From contig CAZNLT010000008.1 in assembly GCA_964573705.1 (NCBI GenBank), forward strand, positions 1 to 64,000: a DNA stretch of 64,000 bases, given 5' to 3'. The DNA comes from JAABSQ01 sp964573705. Its GTDB lineage: Bacteria > Desulfobacterota > Desulfobacteria > Desulfobacterales > Desulfococcaceae. This document shows positions 35,720 through 43,932 of the stretch, in pieces (the first letter of the stretch is position 1; each line of letters begins with the position of its first letter). Below the pieces are notes generated by a model, which did not search any database, was not told the origin of the DNA, and saw only the letters and a program-made list of their open reading frames with translations. The position numbers and the translations under genes were made by a program.

Positions 35720-36469
35720 ATGAATATCGAATATCACAAATGGTACAGCAGCCAATTGAATCAGGACATGGAACTCAAGGTGTACGGCCATCAGGGCAAG
35801 CCGGTGATCGTTTTTCCCTCCTCGGGCGGACGGTTTTTCGATTATGAAGACAACGGAATGGTAGCGGCCTGCGAGTCGTTCATCGAGGCGGGTCAGTTCA
35901 CCCTTTTTGCGGTGGACAGCGTGGATCACCAGTCCTGGCTCAATCAGGAGATCCACCCTCAGGAGCGGGTCCTGCGCCATGAGGCCTATGAGCGGTACAT
36001 CCTCCATGAGGTGGTTCCTTTTATTTTTCATCATATCCGCCGCTTCGACAAGATCATGACCACCGGCTGCAGCATGGGGGCCTATCATGCAGCCAATTTT
36101 CTATTCAGATATCCCGAAACCTTCGATTCGGTCATCGGCCTGAGCGGGCTCTACGGCCCCGATTATCTCTTCGACGGATACCGGGACGACCGAATCTATT
36201 ACCATTTTCCGCTCTTGTATCTGCCCGGTCTTCACAGCCACGACCATTTGGAGGCCCTGCGAAGGTGCCGGATCATTCTCTGCGTGGGGCAGGGGCCCTG
36301 GGAGGCCTGCGACCGGTACGACTGCATCGGAGAGACCCGGGCACTGAAGGAGATCCTTCAATCCAAGGAGATCCCCTGCTGGGCCGATTTCTGGGGCCAC
36401 GAAGTGGAACACGACTGGTCCTGGTGGCGGGTTCAGATGCCCTATTTTCTGGAACACCTGGCCCGCTGA
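35720..36469 (+). CDS. alpha/beta-hydrolase, esterase family
   Basis: The 249-residue enzyme resembles the esterase D-like family. It has an oxyanion-side strand (KPVIVFPSSGGRFFDYEDNG), the nucleophile elbow TGCSMGAYHAANF with the serine, and the C-terminal catalytic histidine in EVEHDWSWWRVQMPYF. There is no signal peptide, so it is probably cytoplasmic. ATG 35720 is chosen by similarity of the family start (IEYHKWYS); longer frames overlap the ATP-grasp gene. It is paired with the ATP-grasp ligase, hinting at a ligation/hydrolysis couple. Its stop lies 14 bp from the convergent hutH stop. Confidence 0.85.
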   Translation: MNIEYHKWYSSQLNQDMELKVYGHQGKPVIVFPSSGGRFFDYEDNGMVAACESFIEAGQFTLFAVDSVDHQSWLNQEIHPQERVLRHEAYERYILHEVVPFIFHHIRRFDKIMTTGCSMGAYHAANFLFRYPETFDSVIGLSGLYGPDYLFDGYRDDRIYYHFPLLYLPGLHSHDHLEALRRCRIILCVGQGPWEACDRYDCIGETRALKEILQSKEIPCWADFWGHEVEHDWSWWRVQMPYFLEHLAR

Positions 36470-36483
36470 TTCTGCCCGATCCG

Positions 36484-38013
36484 TTACTTCAGGGGGCCCA
36501 CCGCATCTTCCACCGCCTGAACCAGTCGGCCTTCCCGAATCAATCCTCTCACCGCTTCGATATCGGTTGACAGGATGCGGTCCTGATCCAGGTGGGATAC
36601 CGAATCTCGAATCCTCCGATAGGCGGCCAGGCTGCCTTCGCCCGGCTTGAGGTTGGTGAAAAGATCCATGGCCTGGGCAGCGCACAACAGTTCGATGGCG
36701 ACCACGTTTTCCGTGTTCTCCACCACCTTCCGCGCCTTTCTTGCCGAAATGGTTCCCATGGAGACATGGTCTTCCTTGTTGGCCGATGTAGGGATGGAGT
36801 CCACCGAGGCGGGGTGGCACAGGGTTTTGTTTTCGGAGACCAGGGCCGCGGCGGTGTACTGGGCGATCATGAATCCGGAGTTGAGTCCGCCGTCGCTCAC
36901 CAGAAAAGCCGGCAGCCCGCTCAGCATGGGGTTGACCAGCCGCTCCACCCGCCGTTCGGAAATGTTGGCCAGTTCGGCCAAGGCCATGCAGAGAAAATCG
37001 AGGGCCAGGGCCACCGGCTGGCCGTGAAAATTGCCGCCCAGCAGAAACTCCTCGGATTCGGCGAATATCAGCGGGTTGTTGGTGGAAGAATTCATTTCGG
37101 TTTCCAGCACCCCGGCGGTGTAATCGACCGCATCCCGGCTGGCCCCGTGGACCTGGGGCGAGCAGCGCAGGGTATAGGCGTCCTGAATTCGGCGGCAGTC
37201 CTTGTGGGAGGTGATGATTTCACTGTTTTGAACCAGTTTCAGCATATTGTCGGCTGCCGCTCCCTGGCCCGGGTGGGGCCGGACCTGATGGATGCGGGGG
37301 TCGAATTCGGTGCGGCTGCCCATCAGCACCTCCAGGCTCATGGCTGCGGCGATGTCGGTGATCTTGGAGAGCCCCAGGGCATCATGGGCCGCCAGCCCGC
37401 CCACTGCGGTCATCACCTGGGTGCCGTTGATCAGGGCGAGCCCTTCGGCCGCCTCCAGTTCCACCGGGGCGATGCCGGCCCGCTTCAAGGCTTCTTTTCC
37501 CGGGATTCGCTCGCCGTTGTAGAACGCCTCGCCCATTCCGAGAAGCACCAGAGAAAGGTGAGCCAGGGGCGCCAAATCCCCGCTGGCGCCCACCGAGCCC
37601 TGTTCCGGAATCACCGGACAGATGTCCTTGTTGAGCAGCTCCGCCAACCGGTTCACCGTCTCCAGGCGAATCCCCGAATTTCCCCGGGCCAGGTCCTGAA
37701 TCCGCAACGCCAGCACGCCCCGGACGATCTCCGGTTCCAAAGCCCTGCCCACCCCGGCCGAATGGCTCATGAGGATATTTTGCTGAAGCCTTCGGGTATC
37801 CTTGCGGGAGATGGTCACATCGCTCAGGGCCCCGAAGCCGGTGGTGACCCCGTAGACCGGCCGCTCTTCGGCCACCCATTTTTCGATGAGTTTTCGGCTG
37901 GCCTGGATTCGGTTTTCAGACCCTTTTGAAAGCCGGATCCCGACGCCTTTTCGGGCAATCGCCGACAGTTTCGACAGTGTCATGCCATCTTTTCGGATAA
38001 TAATCTCTTCCAT
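36484..38013 (-). CDS. hutH: histidine ammonia-lyase
   Basis: The 509-residue enzyme removes ammonia from L-histidine to give urocanate, the first step of histidine degradation. The MIO cofactor triad Ala-Ser-Gly is present in GSVGASGDLAPLAHLS, and the catalytic tyrosine region is YGVTTGFGALSD. Late motifs NFHGQPVALALDFLCMALAE and TSANKEDHVSMGTISARKAR also match. ATG 38013 is preferred over a 24-residue upstream extension that lacks family similarity. It is divergent from the ABC transporter and hutI genes, forming a hut cluster. Confidence 0.95.
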   Translation of the reverse strand: MEEIIIRKDGMTLSKLSAIARKGVGIRLSKGSENRIQASRKLIEKWVAEERPVYGVTTGFGALSDVTISRKDTRRLQQNILMSHSAGVGRALEPEIVRGVLALRIQDLARGNSGIRLETVNRLAELLNKDICPVIPEQGSVGASGDLAPLAHLSLVLLGMGEAFYNGERIPGKEALKRAGIAPVELEAAEGLALINGTQVMTAVGGLAAHDALGLSKITDIAAAMSLEVLMGSRTEFDPRIHQVRPHPGQGAAADNMLKLVQNSEIITSHKDCRRIQDAYTLRCSPQVHGASRDAVDYTAGVLETEMNSSTNNPLIFAESEEFLLGGNFHGQPVALALDFLCMALAELANISERRVERLVNPMLSGLPAFLVSDGGLNSGFMIAQYTAAALVSENKTLCHPASVDSIPTSANKEDHVSMGTISARKARKVVENTENVVAIELLCAAQAMDLFTNLKPGEGSLAAYRRIRDSVSHLDQDRILSTDIEAVRGLIREGRLVQAVEDAVGPLK

Positions 38014-38248
38014 AAAGTTTCCGTCAATTGATGTTGAAGGTGTGAATGATCTTGATGGATGTTGAACAAATCCATCCCGGTACATTAAGAAGATTGCCCG
38101 CCGATATCAAGAGCATTTTCTTCGTCCGGGGATCACCGGTCTCTTCTCGGGAGAGCCGGCCTTGCCAACGCCGGGATCGATTGAAAACGACGGCGATTCT
38201 TAAATTTTGTATGGATTTCCTTTTTCAAGTATGTAAAAAATATCGGCC

Positions 38249-38757
38249 ATGAATCAAGACACGGCACCCATTCTGCGGGTGGAGCATATCATCAAAGCCT
38301 ACGGGGAACAGACGATCCTGAAGGATGTCTCTCTGAGCCTTCAAAAAGGAGAGATCAAGGTCCTGATCGGTCCCTCGGGGGAGGGAAAAGCACTTTTCTT
38401 CAGAGCATTAATTTTCTGGTCATGCCGGATGCCGGAGATGTCTGGCTCGAAGGCCGGCGAATCGATCCCGCCGACCGGAGAGGTCTCTATGCCTATCGCC
38501 AGGAGGTGGGAATGATTTTTCAGGACTTCAACCTCTTCGATCATCTCACCGCTCTGGGAAATGTGGAGGTGGGGATGGTTCGGGTCAAAAAGATGAAGAA
38601 ACGGGCGGCCCGGGACCGGGCCATGGCCGATGAGGTAATTTTTATGGACTCGGGCCGAATCGTGGAGCAGGGGGCGCCGGATCGATTGCTGGGCCCAGGG
38701 GAGGGCGGCCGAATTCGGGATTTCTGCGTTAAAATTGCGGAAATCGACGGAGAATAG
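38249..38757 (+). pseudogene. GlnQ-type ABC ATPase, frameshifted and internally deleted
   Basis: The start is normal (LRVEHIIKAYGEQTILKDVS, then GPSGEGK of Walker A). At about 38385 one base is missing, so the frame leaves the family; in the other phase it continues KSTFLQSINFLVMPDAGDVW, the Q-loop GMIFQDFNLFDHLTALGNV, and then jumps near 38622 from KKRAARDRA to MADEVIFMDSGRIVEQGAP. About 100 residues carrying the signature motif, Walker B and switch histidine are gone. The product cannot hydrolyse ATP. It leads the transporter genes of the hut cluster and ends 8 nt before the second ATPase gene. Confidence 0.85.
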
Positions 38758-38765
38758 GTTCTTCC

Positions 38766-39458
38766 ATGCGCCTGGAATGCCGCGGTTTGACCTTTAAATA
38801 TCCCCAATCCGAAACCTATGTGTTTAAGGATCTGTCCATTCAGTTGACGGAACCGGGTTTTCACGCCCTGTTCGGGCCGTCCGGGGTGGGAAAGACCTCC
38901 TTTGCCCGTATCATCACCGGAGATTTGCAGCCCGAGGCGGGAGAGGTGATCACCCAAGGGATGGATCGGCCGGCCTACACCTATAACCTGGAACGGCTGC
39001 CGGGTTGGTCTTCTGTGGGGCGGCACCTGGACAAAATCACCCCGGAATCCGAGGCCCGCCGGAAACCGGCCTTGATCGAGTTTTTCGGTATTCAAAAATG
39101 TCTGGATCAGCGGTTTTCTCAGCTCTCCCTGGGCCAGAAAAACCGCATCAACCTGATCCGGTATCTGCTTCAGGATTTTCAACTCATGATCCTGGATGAA
39201 AGCCTGGCCAACGTGGATGAGAGTACCCGGGAGCGGATTCTGCTCAACATCAAGCAGATGTTTCCGAATACGCTGTTTCTCTATATTTCACACAACGTGG
39301 TGGAGGTGTCGAAGTTCTGCAAAAAGATTCTGGTCTTTCGGGGTCCGCGCAAAGATCCCCAGATCGTCGTGGTAGAAGGCCAGGATTTTCAAAAAGACAG
39401 AAAAACCGATCCGGAAAAGCTGGATCGCACCATGCTGGAGATCATGAATGCTTCTTAG
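38766..39458 (+). CDS. ABC transporter ATPase
   Basis: The 230-residue ATPase carries Walker A (FGPSGVGKTSFARI), signature (LSLGQKNRINLIRY), Walker B (FQLMILDESLANVD) and switch histidine (FLYISHNVVE). The usual Q-loop glutamine is hard to place in the TYNLERLPGWSSVGRHLDKI region, as in nitrate/sulfonate-type importers where this part varies. Its 3' end overlaps the permease gene by 11 nt. It is presumably the working ATPase of this importer, since the gene before it is broken. Confidence 0.85.
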   Translation: MRLECRGLTFKYPQSETYVFKDLSIQLTEPGFHALFGPSGVGKTSFARIITGDLQPEAGEVITQGMDRPAYTYNLERLPGWSSVGRHLDKITPESEARRKPALIEFFGIQKCLDQRFSQLSLGQKNRINLIRYLLQDFQLMILDESLANVDESTRERILLNIKQMFPNTLFLYISHNVVEVSKFCKKILVFRGPRKDPQIVVVEGQDFQKDRKTDPEKLDRTMLEIMNAS

Positions 39459-40197
39459 GCGGATCTATCAGTTTCTGATCATCTACCTGTTGGGGCTCTC
39501 TTTTCTTCTGGCGATCAAATACATTCTGGGGCTTTCCGATTACGTCATTCCGGGCATCCTCGACATGTGGCGGGTCTTTGCCGGGGAATTCGGCCGGTAT
39601 TTTCTGGATGCCCTCGACACCCTTTCCGTGGCGGTGGTGGGGCAGGCGATCTCAATTCTGCTGGCCCTGACCGTCGGCATCGTCGGCCGTCAGGCCACCT
39701 GGTTCGGCTCCTTCGTCAAGGTGGCGGCCTACAATATTCAGGCCTATCCCATCGTGGCCATCGCGCCCATCATCTTTATTCTGCTGGGAGACGGGTTCTT
39801 TTCCCGGCTTTTGATCGCGGCCATGATCTGCTATTTTCCGCTGCTGCTCTCCATCATCGGGATCATGTCCGAACCCATCGAGGATATCGAACATTTCTAT
39901 CGCGTGACCGGGCGAATGCGGTGGCAGCTGGAGGTGAAGATTCGCGCCTTTGAAAACATGAACAAGCTGACCACCGTCATCGCCGGCAGCGCCACCCTGG
40001 CCATGGCCGGGACGATCGTGGCCGAGTTCATTGCGGCCGATGCCGGGATCGGGTATAGTATCCGCATCGCTCTCTACCAGAGCGATCTGGCCAAAGTCTT
40101 GGCGGCCCTGTTTCTTATCGGAATCACCCTGTCGGTGTATCAGGGGCTGCTGGAATGGGCCGGGGCCTTGGTGAGGGAACGGTGGGCAAAGGGATAG
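39448..40197 (+). CDS. ABC transporter permease (nitrate/sulfonate/taurine type)
   Basis: The 249-residue inner-membrane permease has about six helices and a BPD_transp_1 core. The EAA loop is at about residues 170-195 (KIRAFENMNKLTTVIAGSAT), and motifs YPIVAIAPIIFILLGDG and GTIVAEFIAADAGIGYSI are typical of SsuC/TauC-like subunits. It overlaps the ATPase gene by 11 nt and is followed after 42 nt by the binding-protein gene. Substrate is unknown, but the position between hutH and hutI suggests histidine or a related imidazole. Confidence 0.88.
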   Translation: MLLRRIYQFLIIYLLGLSFLLAIKYILGLSDYVIPGILDMWRVFAGEFGRYFLDALDTLSVAVVGQAISILLALTVGIVGRQATWFGSFVKVAAYNIQAYPIVAIAPIIFILLGDGFFSRLLIAAMICYFPLLLSIIGIMSEPIEDIEHFYRVTGRMRWQLEVKIRAFENMNKLTTVIAGSATLAMAGTIVAEFIAADAGIGYSIRIALYQSDLAKVLAALFLIGITLSVYQGLLEWAGALVRERWAKG

Positions 40198-40239
40198 TAG
40201 AAGCTCCGAAAGCATTCACCCATTTCAAGGAGGTGTCAG

Positions 40240-41271
40240 GTGACCGGAAAACGGTTTGCAGGCCTATTCACTGCGTGCGCCCTTTTTATATGTTTCGGGT
40301 TTCCCGACCATGCCCGGGGGGCCCGGGAGATCAATTACCGGCTCAAATGGCTGTTCAACGTCAGTACGGTGGGGGACCTCTATGCGGATGTCCACGGGCT
40401 TTTCGAGAAAAACGGCTTGAATGTGACGATCAAACCCGGCGGACCCGAGCGGGACGCCATTCGAGAATTGGAGCTGGGATATGCCCAGTTCGGAGTGGCC
40501 TCGGCGGACCAGGTGATTCGGGCGCTCTCCAAGGGGGCTTCGGTGGTGGTTTTGGCCCAGTTGTTTCAGGTCAACCCGCTCCAATGGGTGTATCGGGCAT
40601 CCAGGCCGCCCGTCAATGAGCTGTCGAATCTCACCGGCAGGATTATCGGCATCACCTATGGCGGCAATGATGAAACCATCATGCGCGCCCTTCTGGCCAA
40701 GGGGAATGTCGGGGTGGAGGATGTCGATTTTTTCAGCGTTCGGTACAATTATCTCCCCTTCTATCGAAACAAGGTGGACCTGTGGCCTTGCTACCGGAAT
40801 GCCCAGGGGCCGATCCTGGCTGAAAAACTTCGGGAAAACGGAGAGGCGGTCGCCTATTTCGACCCGGCCAAATTCGGAATCAAATTTGTCGCCAATTCGG
40901 TGGTCACCTCCGCCGAAATGCTGGAAAATGAGCCGGAAACCGTTGAAAAATTCATGGCCGCCCTGCTTCAGGGGTGGCGGGAATCCCTGGACCCCGGTTA
41001 TGCGGACCGGGCACTGGAAACCCTGGCGCAATTCGATCAAGACACCCCGCCGGAGATCCTGATTCGCCAGCTCAACATCACCCGCGCCATGATCAAACCG
41101 GCCCCGGATATTCTCATCGGCGCCATTGATGTGGATGCCTGGAAGCAGACCGAAACCATCATGCTGGACCAGAAGCTGATTCCCGAACCGGTGAATGTGG
41201 AGCGGGTGCTGGCGGTTCCGCCGAAACCGGATTCGGAAAAAGCGGATCAGAAGACAAAGGAGCGCTCATGA
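40240..41271 (+). CDS. ABC transporter substrate-binding protein (NMT1/SsuA-like)
   Basis: The 343-residue exported binding protein starts with a GTG behind AAGGAGGTGTCAG and a signal peptide (LFTACALFICFGFPDHARG). The mature part has the NMT1/THI5-like layout: YRLKWLFNVSTVGDLYADVH, VTIKPGGPERDAIRELELGY, FGVASADQVIRALSKGASVV and GRIIGITYGGNDETIMRALL. It should deliver a small nitrogenous ligand to the permease. Its stop overlaps the hutI start (ATGA), a sign that transport and histidine catabolism are coupled. Confidence 0.9.
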   Translation: MTGKRFAGLFTACALFICFGFPDHARGAREINYRLKWLFNVSTVGDLYADVHGLFEKNGLNVTIKPGGPERDAIRELELGYAQFGVASADQVIRALSKGASVVVLAQLFQVNPLQWVYRASRPPVNELSNLTGRIIGITYGGNDETIMRALLAKGNVGVEDVDFFSVRYNYLPFYRNKVDLWPCYRNAQGPILAEKLRENGEAVAYFDPAKFGIKFVANSVVTSAEMLENEPETVEKFMAALLQGWRESLDPGYADRALETLAQFDQDTPPEILIRQLNITRAMIKPAPDILIGAIDVDAWKQTETIMLDQKLIPEPVNVERVLAVPPKPDSEKADQKTKERS

Positions 41272-42518
41272 AGGGAAACCTGATCCTCATCCATGCGGCC
41301 CAGCTCGCCACCTGCAGCGGCCGCAAAGCCAAACAGGGCCGGGAAATGGCGGATCTCGGCATCATCGAAGACGGCGCGGTCGTCATCGAAAACGGCACCA
41401 TCACCGCAGTGGGCAAAACCGATTCGATACTGAAGGAGAACGATCTTTCCCGGTATGAGGTTTTGGATGCTTCCGGCCGCGCGGTCCTTCCCGGCTTTAT
41501 CGATCCCCATACCCATTTCGTCTTCGGCGGATACCGGGCGGAGGAATTCTCCTGGCGGCTTCAGGGGACCCCCTACATGGAGATCATGAAGCGCGGAGGC
41601 GGCATCGTCAATACGGTGGAGGCCACCCGCCGGGCCGATCCCGATTCTTTGATCGCATCCGGACGACGGCGGCTCGACAAAATGCTTCGGTTCGGGGTGA
41701 CCACGGTGGAGGGTAAAAGCGGGTACGGCCTGGACCGGGAGACCGAGATCAAGCAGCTGGCGGTGATGGGAGACTTGGACCGGGACCATCCGGTGGATGT
41801 GGTCCGCACTTTTCTGGGGGCCCATGCCGTGCCCAAAGAATACAAAGGACGAGAGGAAGATTTTCTGGAATTGATGATGGAAAAGGTCCTGCCGGAGGTG
41901 GCTGAACAGGGGTTGGCGGAATTTTGTGATGTATTCTGTGAAAAAGGGGTGTTTTCGGTGGACCAGTCCCGCCGGCTTCTGACCCGTGCCCGGAACCTGG
42001 GTCTTCGCCTCAAATTGCACGCCGACGAAATCGTGGCCCTGGGCGGGGCGGAATTGGCCGCCGAACTCGGCGCGGTATCGGCGGACCATCTGCTTCAGGC
42101 CTCCGACGAGGGAATCCGGCGAATGGCCGAGGCGGGGGTAACGGCGGTTCTGCTGCCCGGCACCGCCTTTTCCCTGAAAGAGCCCTATGCCCGGGCCCGC
42201 TTCATGATCGACAGCGGATGTGCTGTGGCATTGGCCACCGACCTCAACCCGGGAAGCTGCTTTTCCGGGTCCGTCCCCTTGATTTTCGCCCTGGCCACCC
42301 TCTACATGTCCATGACCCCGGAAGAAGCGGTCACCGCCATGACCCTCAACGCCGCCGCCGCCGTCGGCCGGACCCACGAGATCGGATCCATCGATGTCGG
42401 CAAACAGGGGGACCTGGTGGTTTTGGAATTTCCGTCCTATCAATTCATCCCCTACCACATCGGGGTCAATACCGTGGAAAAAGTGGTCAAGAAAGGCGTC
42501 CTGGTGGTATCCCGATGA
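41268..42518 (+). CDS. hutI: imidazolonepropionase
   Basis: The 416-residue amidohydrolase opens the imidazolone ring of 4-imidazolone-5-propanoate to N-formimino-L-glutamate, the third step of histidine degradation. Metal ligands are in FIDPHTHFVFGGYRAEE, LGAHAVPKEYKG, KLHADEIVALGGAELA and LATDLNPGSCFSGS; the substrate-side GGGIVNTVEATR is also present. Length is normal. It is translationally coupled to the binding-protein gene. Urocanase (hutU) and a HutG or FtcD step are not in the window. Confidence 0.95.
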   Translation: MKGNLILIHAAQLATCSGRKAKQGREMADLGIIEDGAVVIENGTITAVGKTDSILKENDLSRYEVLDASGRAVLPGFIDPHTHFVFGGYRAEEFSWRLQGTPYMEIMKRGGGIVNTVEATRRADPDSLIASGRRRLDKMLRFGVTTVEGKSGYGLDRETEIKQLAVMGDLDRDHPVDVVRTFLGAHAVPKEYKGREEDFLELMMEKVLPEVAEQGLAEFCDVFCEKGVFSVDQSRRLLTRARNLGLRLKLHADEIVALGGAELAAELGAVSADHLLQASDEGIRRMAEAGVTAVLLPGTAFSLKEPYARARFMIDSGCAVALATDLNPGSCFSGSVPLIFALATLYMSMTPEEAVTAMTLNAAAAVGRTHEIGSIDVGKQGDLVVLEFPSYQFIPYHIGVNTVEKVVKKGVLVVSR

Positions 42519-42646
42519 GAGCGGCTGAAACCCGAATCCTCTGTTTCCCGAAAACCCCGACCGCCTGGTTCCTATTCAAAAATTTCGAAGCCGTAAATCA
42601 GGGATTGCCCGATTGATCGCCTTTTGAATCCGGTATATGAAAGCGC

Positions 42647-42868
42647 TTACCGCTTTTTGAGGGTTTCGATTTCATCATAGGAAAAGGTGTAAATTCCCTC
42701 TTTATCCTCCGGTTCCAAGATACGAAACACGAATTCATCCTCATCGGTGCTGGACGGAGTGGGAATTCCGACATAGGGGATCGGGTTGTTCTTGAAGATG
42801 ATTACGCAGGTGTTTCCCGATTTGGCGTTCAACCCGATGGTTTCTTTGAATTGGGCAATACTTTCCAT
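42647..42868 (-). CDS. small conserved-looking protein of unknown function
   Basis: This 73-residue acidic soluble protein (MESIAQFKETIGLNAKSGNT at the start, then VIIFKNNPIPYVGIPTP, ending YTFSYDEIETLKKR) has no family I recognise. AAAGGAGAACAC precedes ATG 42868, which supports translation. It lies alone between hutI and desulforedoxin. A small SH3-like or beta-barrel fold is conceivable from its length and strand pattern, but that is a guess. Confidence 0.6.
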   Translation of the reverse strand: MESIAQFKETIGLNAKSGNTCVIIFKNNPIPYVGIPTPSSTDEDEFVFRILEPEDKEGIYTFSYDEIETLKKR

Positions 42869-43159
42869 CTGTGTTCTCCTTTAAAAAAAATGACATGTTT
42901 GGATTTTCTTCACCCAGTATGGCGGATGGAATACGGTTTCACAATACCGTCTATCGAGTAGATTGAAATGAAAGGAATTGGTATTTACCGCCGCTTGGCG
43001 GCCAAACGGATCGAGCCGAAGCTGACAGGAAACCAGATATCCGCCATGCTCGGAAAATACGGGTTTTTACGTATTGTTTTTTTGATGATTTTCGGTAATA
43101 TCCTTCATAGTAGTTACCATTACCTGTATATTTATAATCAAAAAAGGAGAGTTGCTTAA

Positions 43160-43276
43160 ATGGGAGAAAAAGGTCAAGTCTATAAATGTGAAGTATGTGG
43201 TCAGGTGGTCGAAGTGAAAGAAGCCGGTGAAGGAGAACTGGTGTGCTGCGACCAGCCCATGGAGCTTCAGAAATAG
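43160..43276 (+). CDS. dsr-like (dsx): desulforedoxin
   Basis: The 38-residue protein is MGEKGQVYKCEVCGQVVEVK followed by EAGEGELVCCDQPMELQK. The four metal-binding cysteines in CxxC and adjacent CC match desulforedoxin and the N-terminal domain of desulfoferrodoxin, which bind one iron in a distorted tetrahedral site and form dimers. It is a free-standing version, not fused to neelaredoxin. AAAAGGAGAG precedes the ATG. TATAAT at 43133-43138 and a TTACCATTACC repeat just upstream suggest a regulated promoter. It is followed by a strong terminator, so it is monocistronic. Confidence 0.93.
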   Translation: MGEKGQVYKCEVCGQVVEVKEAGEGELVCCDQPMELQK

Positions 43277-43293
43277 ATTCCCTGTTTTCCAAA

Positions 43294-43329
43294 GCTGAAA
43301 GTATCACCCTTCTTTCAGCGGTTTTTTTT
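43294..43329 (+). terminator. rho-independent terminator of desulforedoxin
   Basis: Stem GCTGAAAG/CTTTCAGC with a 10-nt loop, followed by G and eight T residues. Confidence 0.93.
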
Positions 43330-43360
43330 AAAAGGCGGAATTGTTGAGATTCCGCCTTTT
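43330..43360. terminator. second, symmetric hairpin
   Basis: AAAAGGCGGAA pairs perfectly with TTCCGCCTTTT around a 9-nt loop. Its A and T ends let it work as a terminator in either direction, backing up the preceding one. Confidence 0.75.
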
Positions 43361-43650
43361 CCAGTTCCTTCCAATTTCAGCAAAAAGTTCTCGATTTTTC
43401 TTTATTTCCGGTTTTTACGGGTCCTTCTCGAACAGGGTTCGGTTGAGACGTGCGTAATCCGGGCATGGAATGCGGGAATTTGATCCAAACACGTTCCGCA
43501 CTCGTTTCAAGGTTTTAAGATCCGTATTTGTTTCGGTTAGGTTGTTCTGCACCCGCCCCGGATTCTTCGGGGGTGTGTTGTGAATAAACCTGTATCTCGT
43601 TAGATACAGGGAAACCCAGGAACCGTTCAATGAATAGAGAGGAGGAAACA
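43361..43650. other. intergenic with one hairpin
   Basis: About 290 bp before the Cache remnant. A perfect 8-bp inverted repeat CCTGTATC/GATACAGG at 43589-43610 lies 31 nt before the GAGGAGGA ribosome site. It may be a leader hairpin, but it fits no riboswitch I know. Nothing else is recognised. Confidence 0.45.
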
Positions 43651-43911
43651 ATGAAGAGATGTGCAGTCGTTGGGTTGGGATTGGTCTTGGCGATCTGTTT
43701 TGCAGGCGGAGTATGGGCGGCGGACAGGGATGCCATCAAGACGCAGGTGGATGAGATTGTGGTGGCCCTGGAGGGCGGAAAGAAAACCGAGGATTTTACC
43801 GAGGCCGCCAAAAGGGAACCCTATTACGTCTTCATCATGAAAGAGGCCGGAGATCTGCTGGTACACCCCTCATTGGCCGGGGAGAGTCTGAAAATTTTCC
43901 GGCACCCCTGA
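43651..43911 (+). pseudogene. truncated secreted Cache-domain protein
   Basis: The 86-residue product has a signal peptide (VVGLGLVLAICFAGGVWA) and then the start of a single Cache domain: PYYVFIMKEAGDLLVHPSLA GESLK, split here for length, matches the pattern V..KxGxVLVHPxLxGxxLx of Cache_2 proteins. Normal domains run on for another 60 or more residues; here the frame ends at once with IFRHP. GAGGAGGAAACA is a fine ribosome site, so expression may persist. It looks like a small-molecule sensor fragment, not a working binding protein. Confidence 0.6.
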
Positions 43912-43932
43912 GCCCCGGCCCCGGTTGGGGGC

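Noticed and set aside
36484..38013. phenylalanine/tyrosine ammonia-lyase
   Set aside because: The adjacent hutI and histidine-type motifs favour HutH; length fits HutH.
42968..43159. 63-residue ORF upstream of desulforedoxin
   Set aside because: It ends within the desulforedoxin leader, has no ribosome site, and covers the promoter region.
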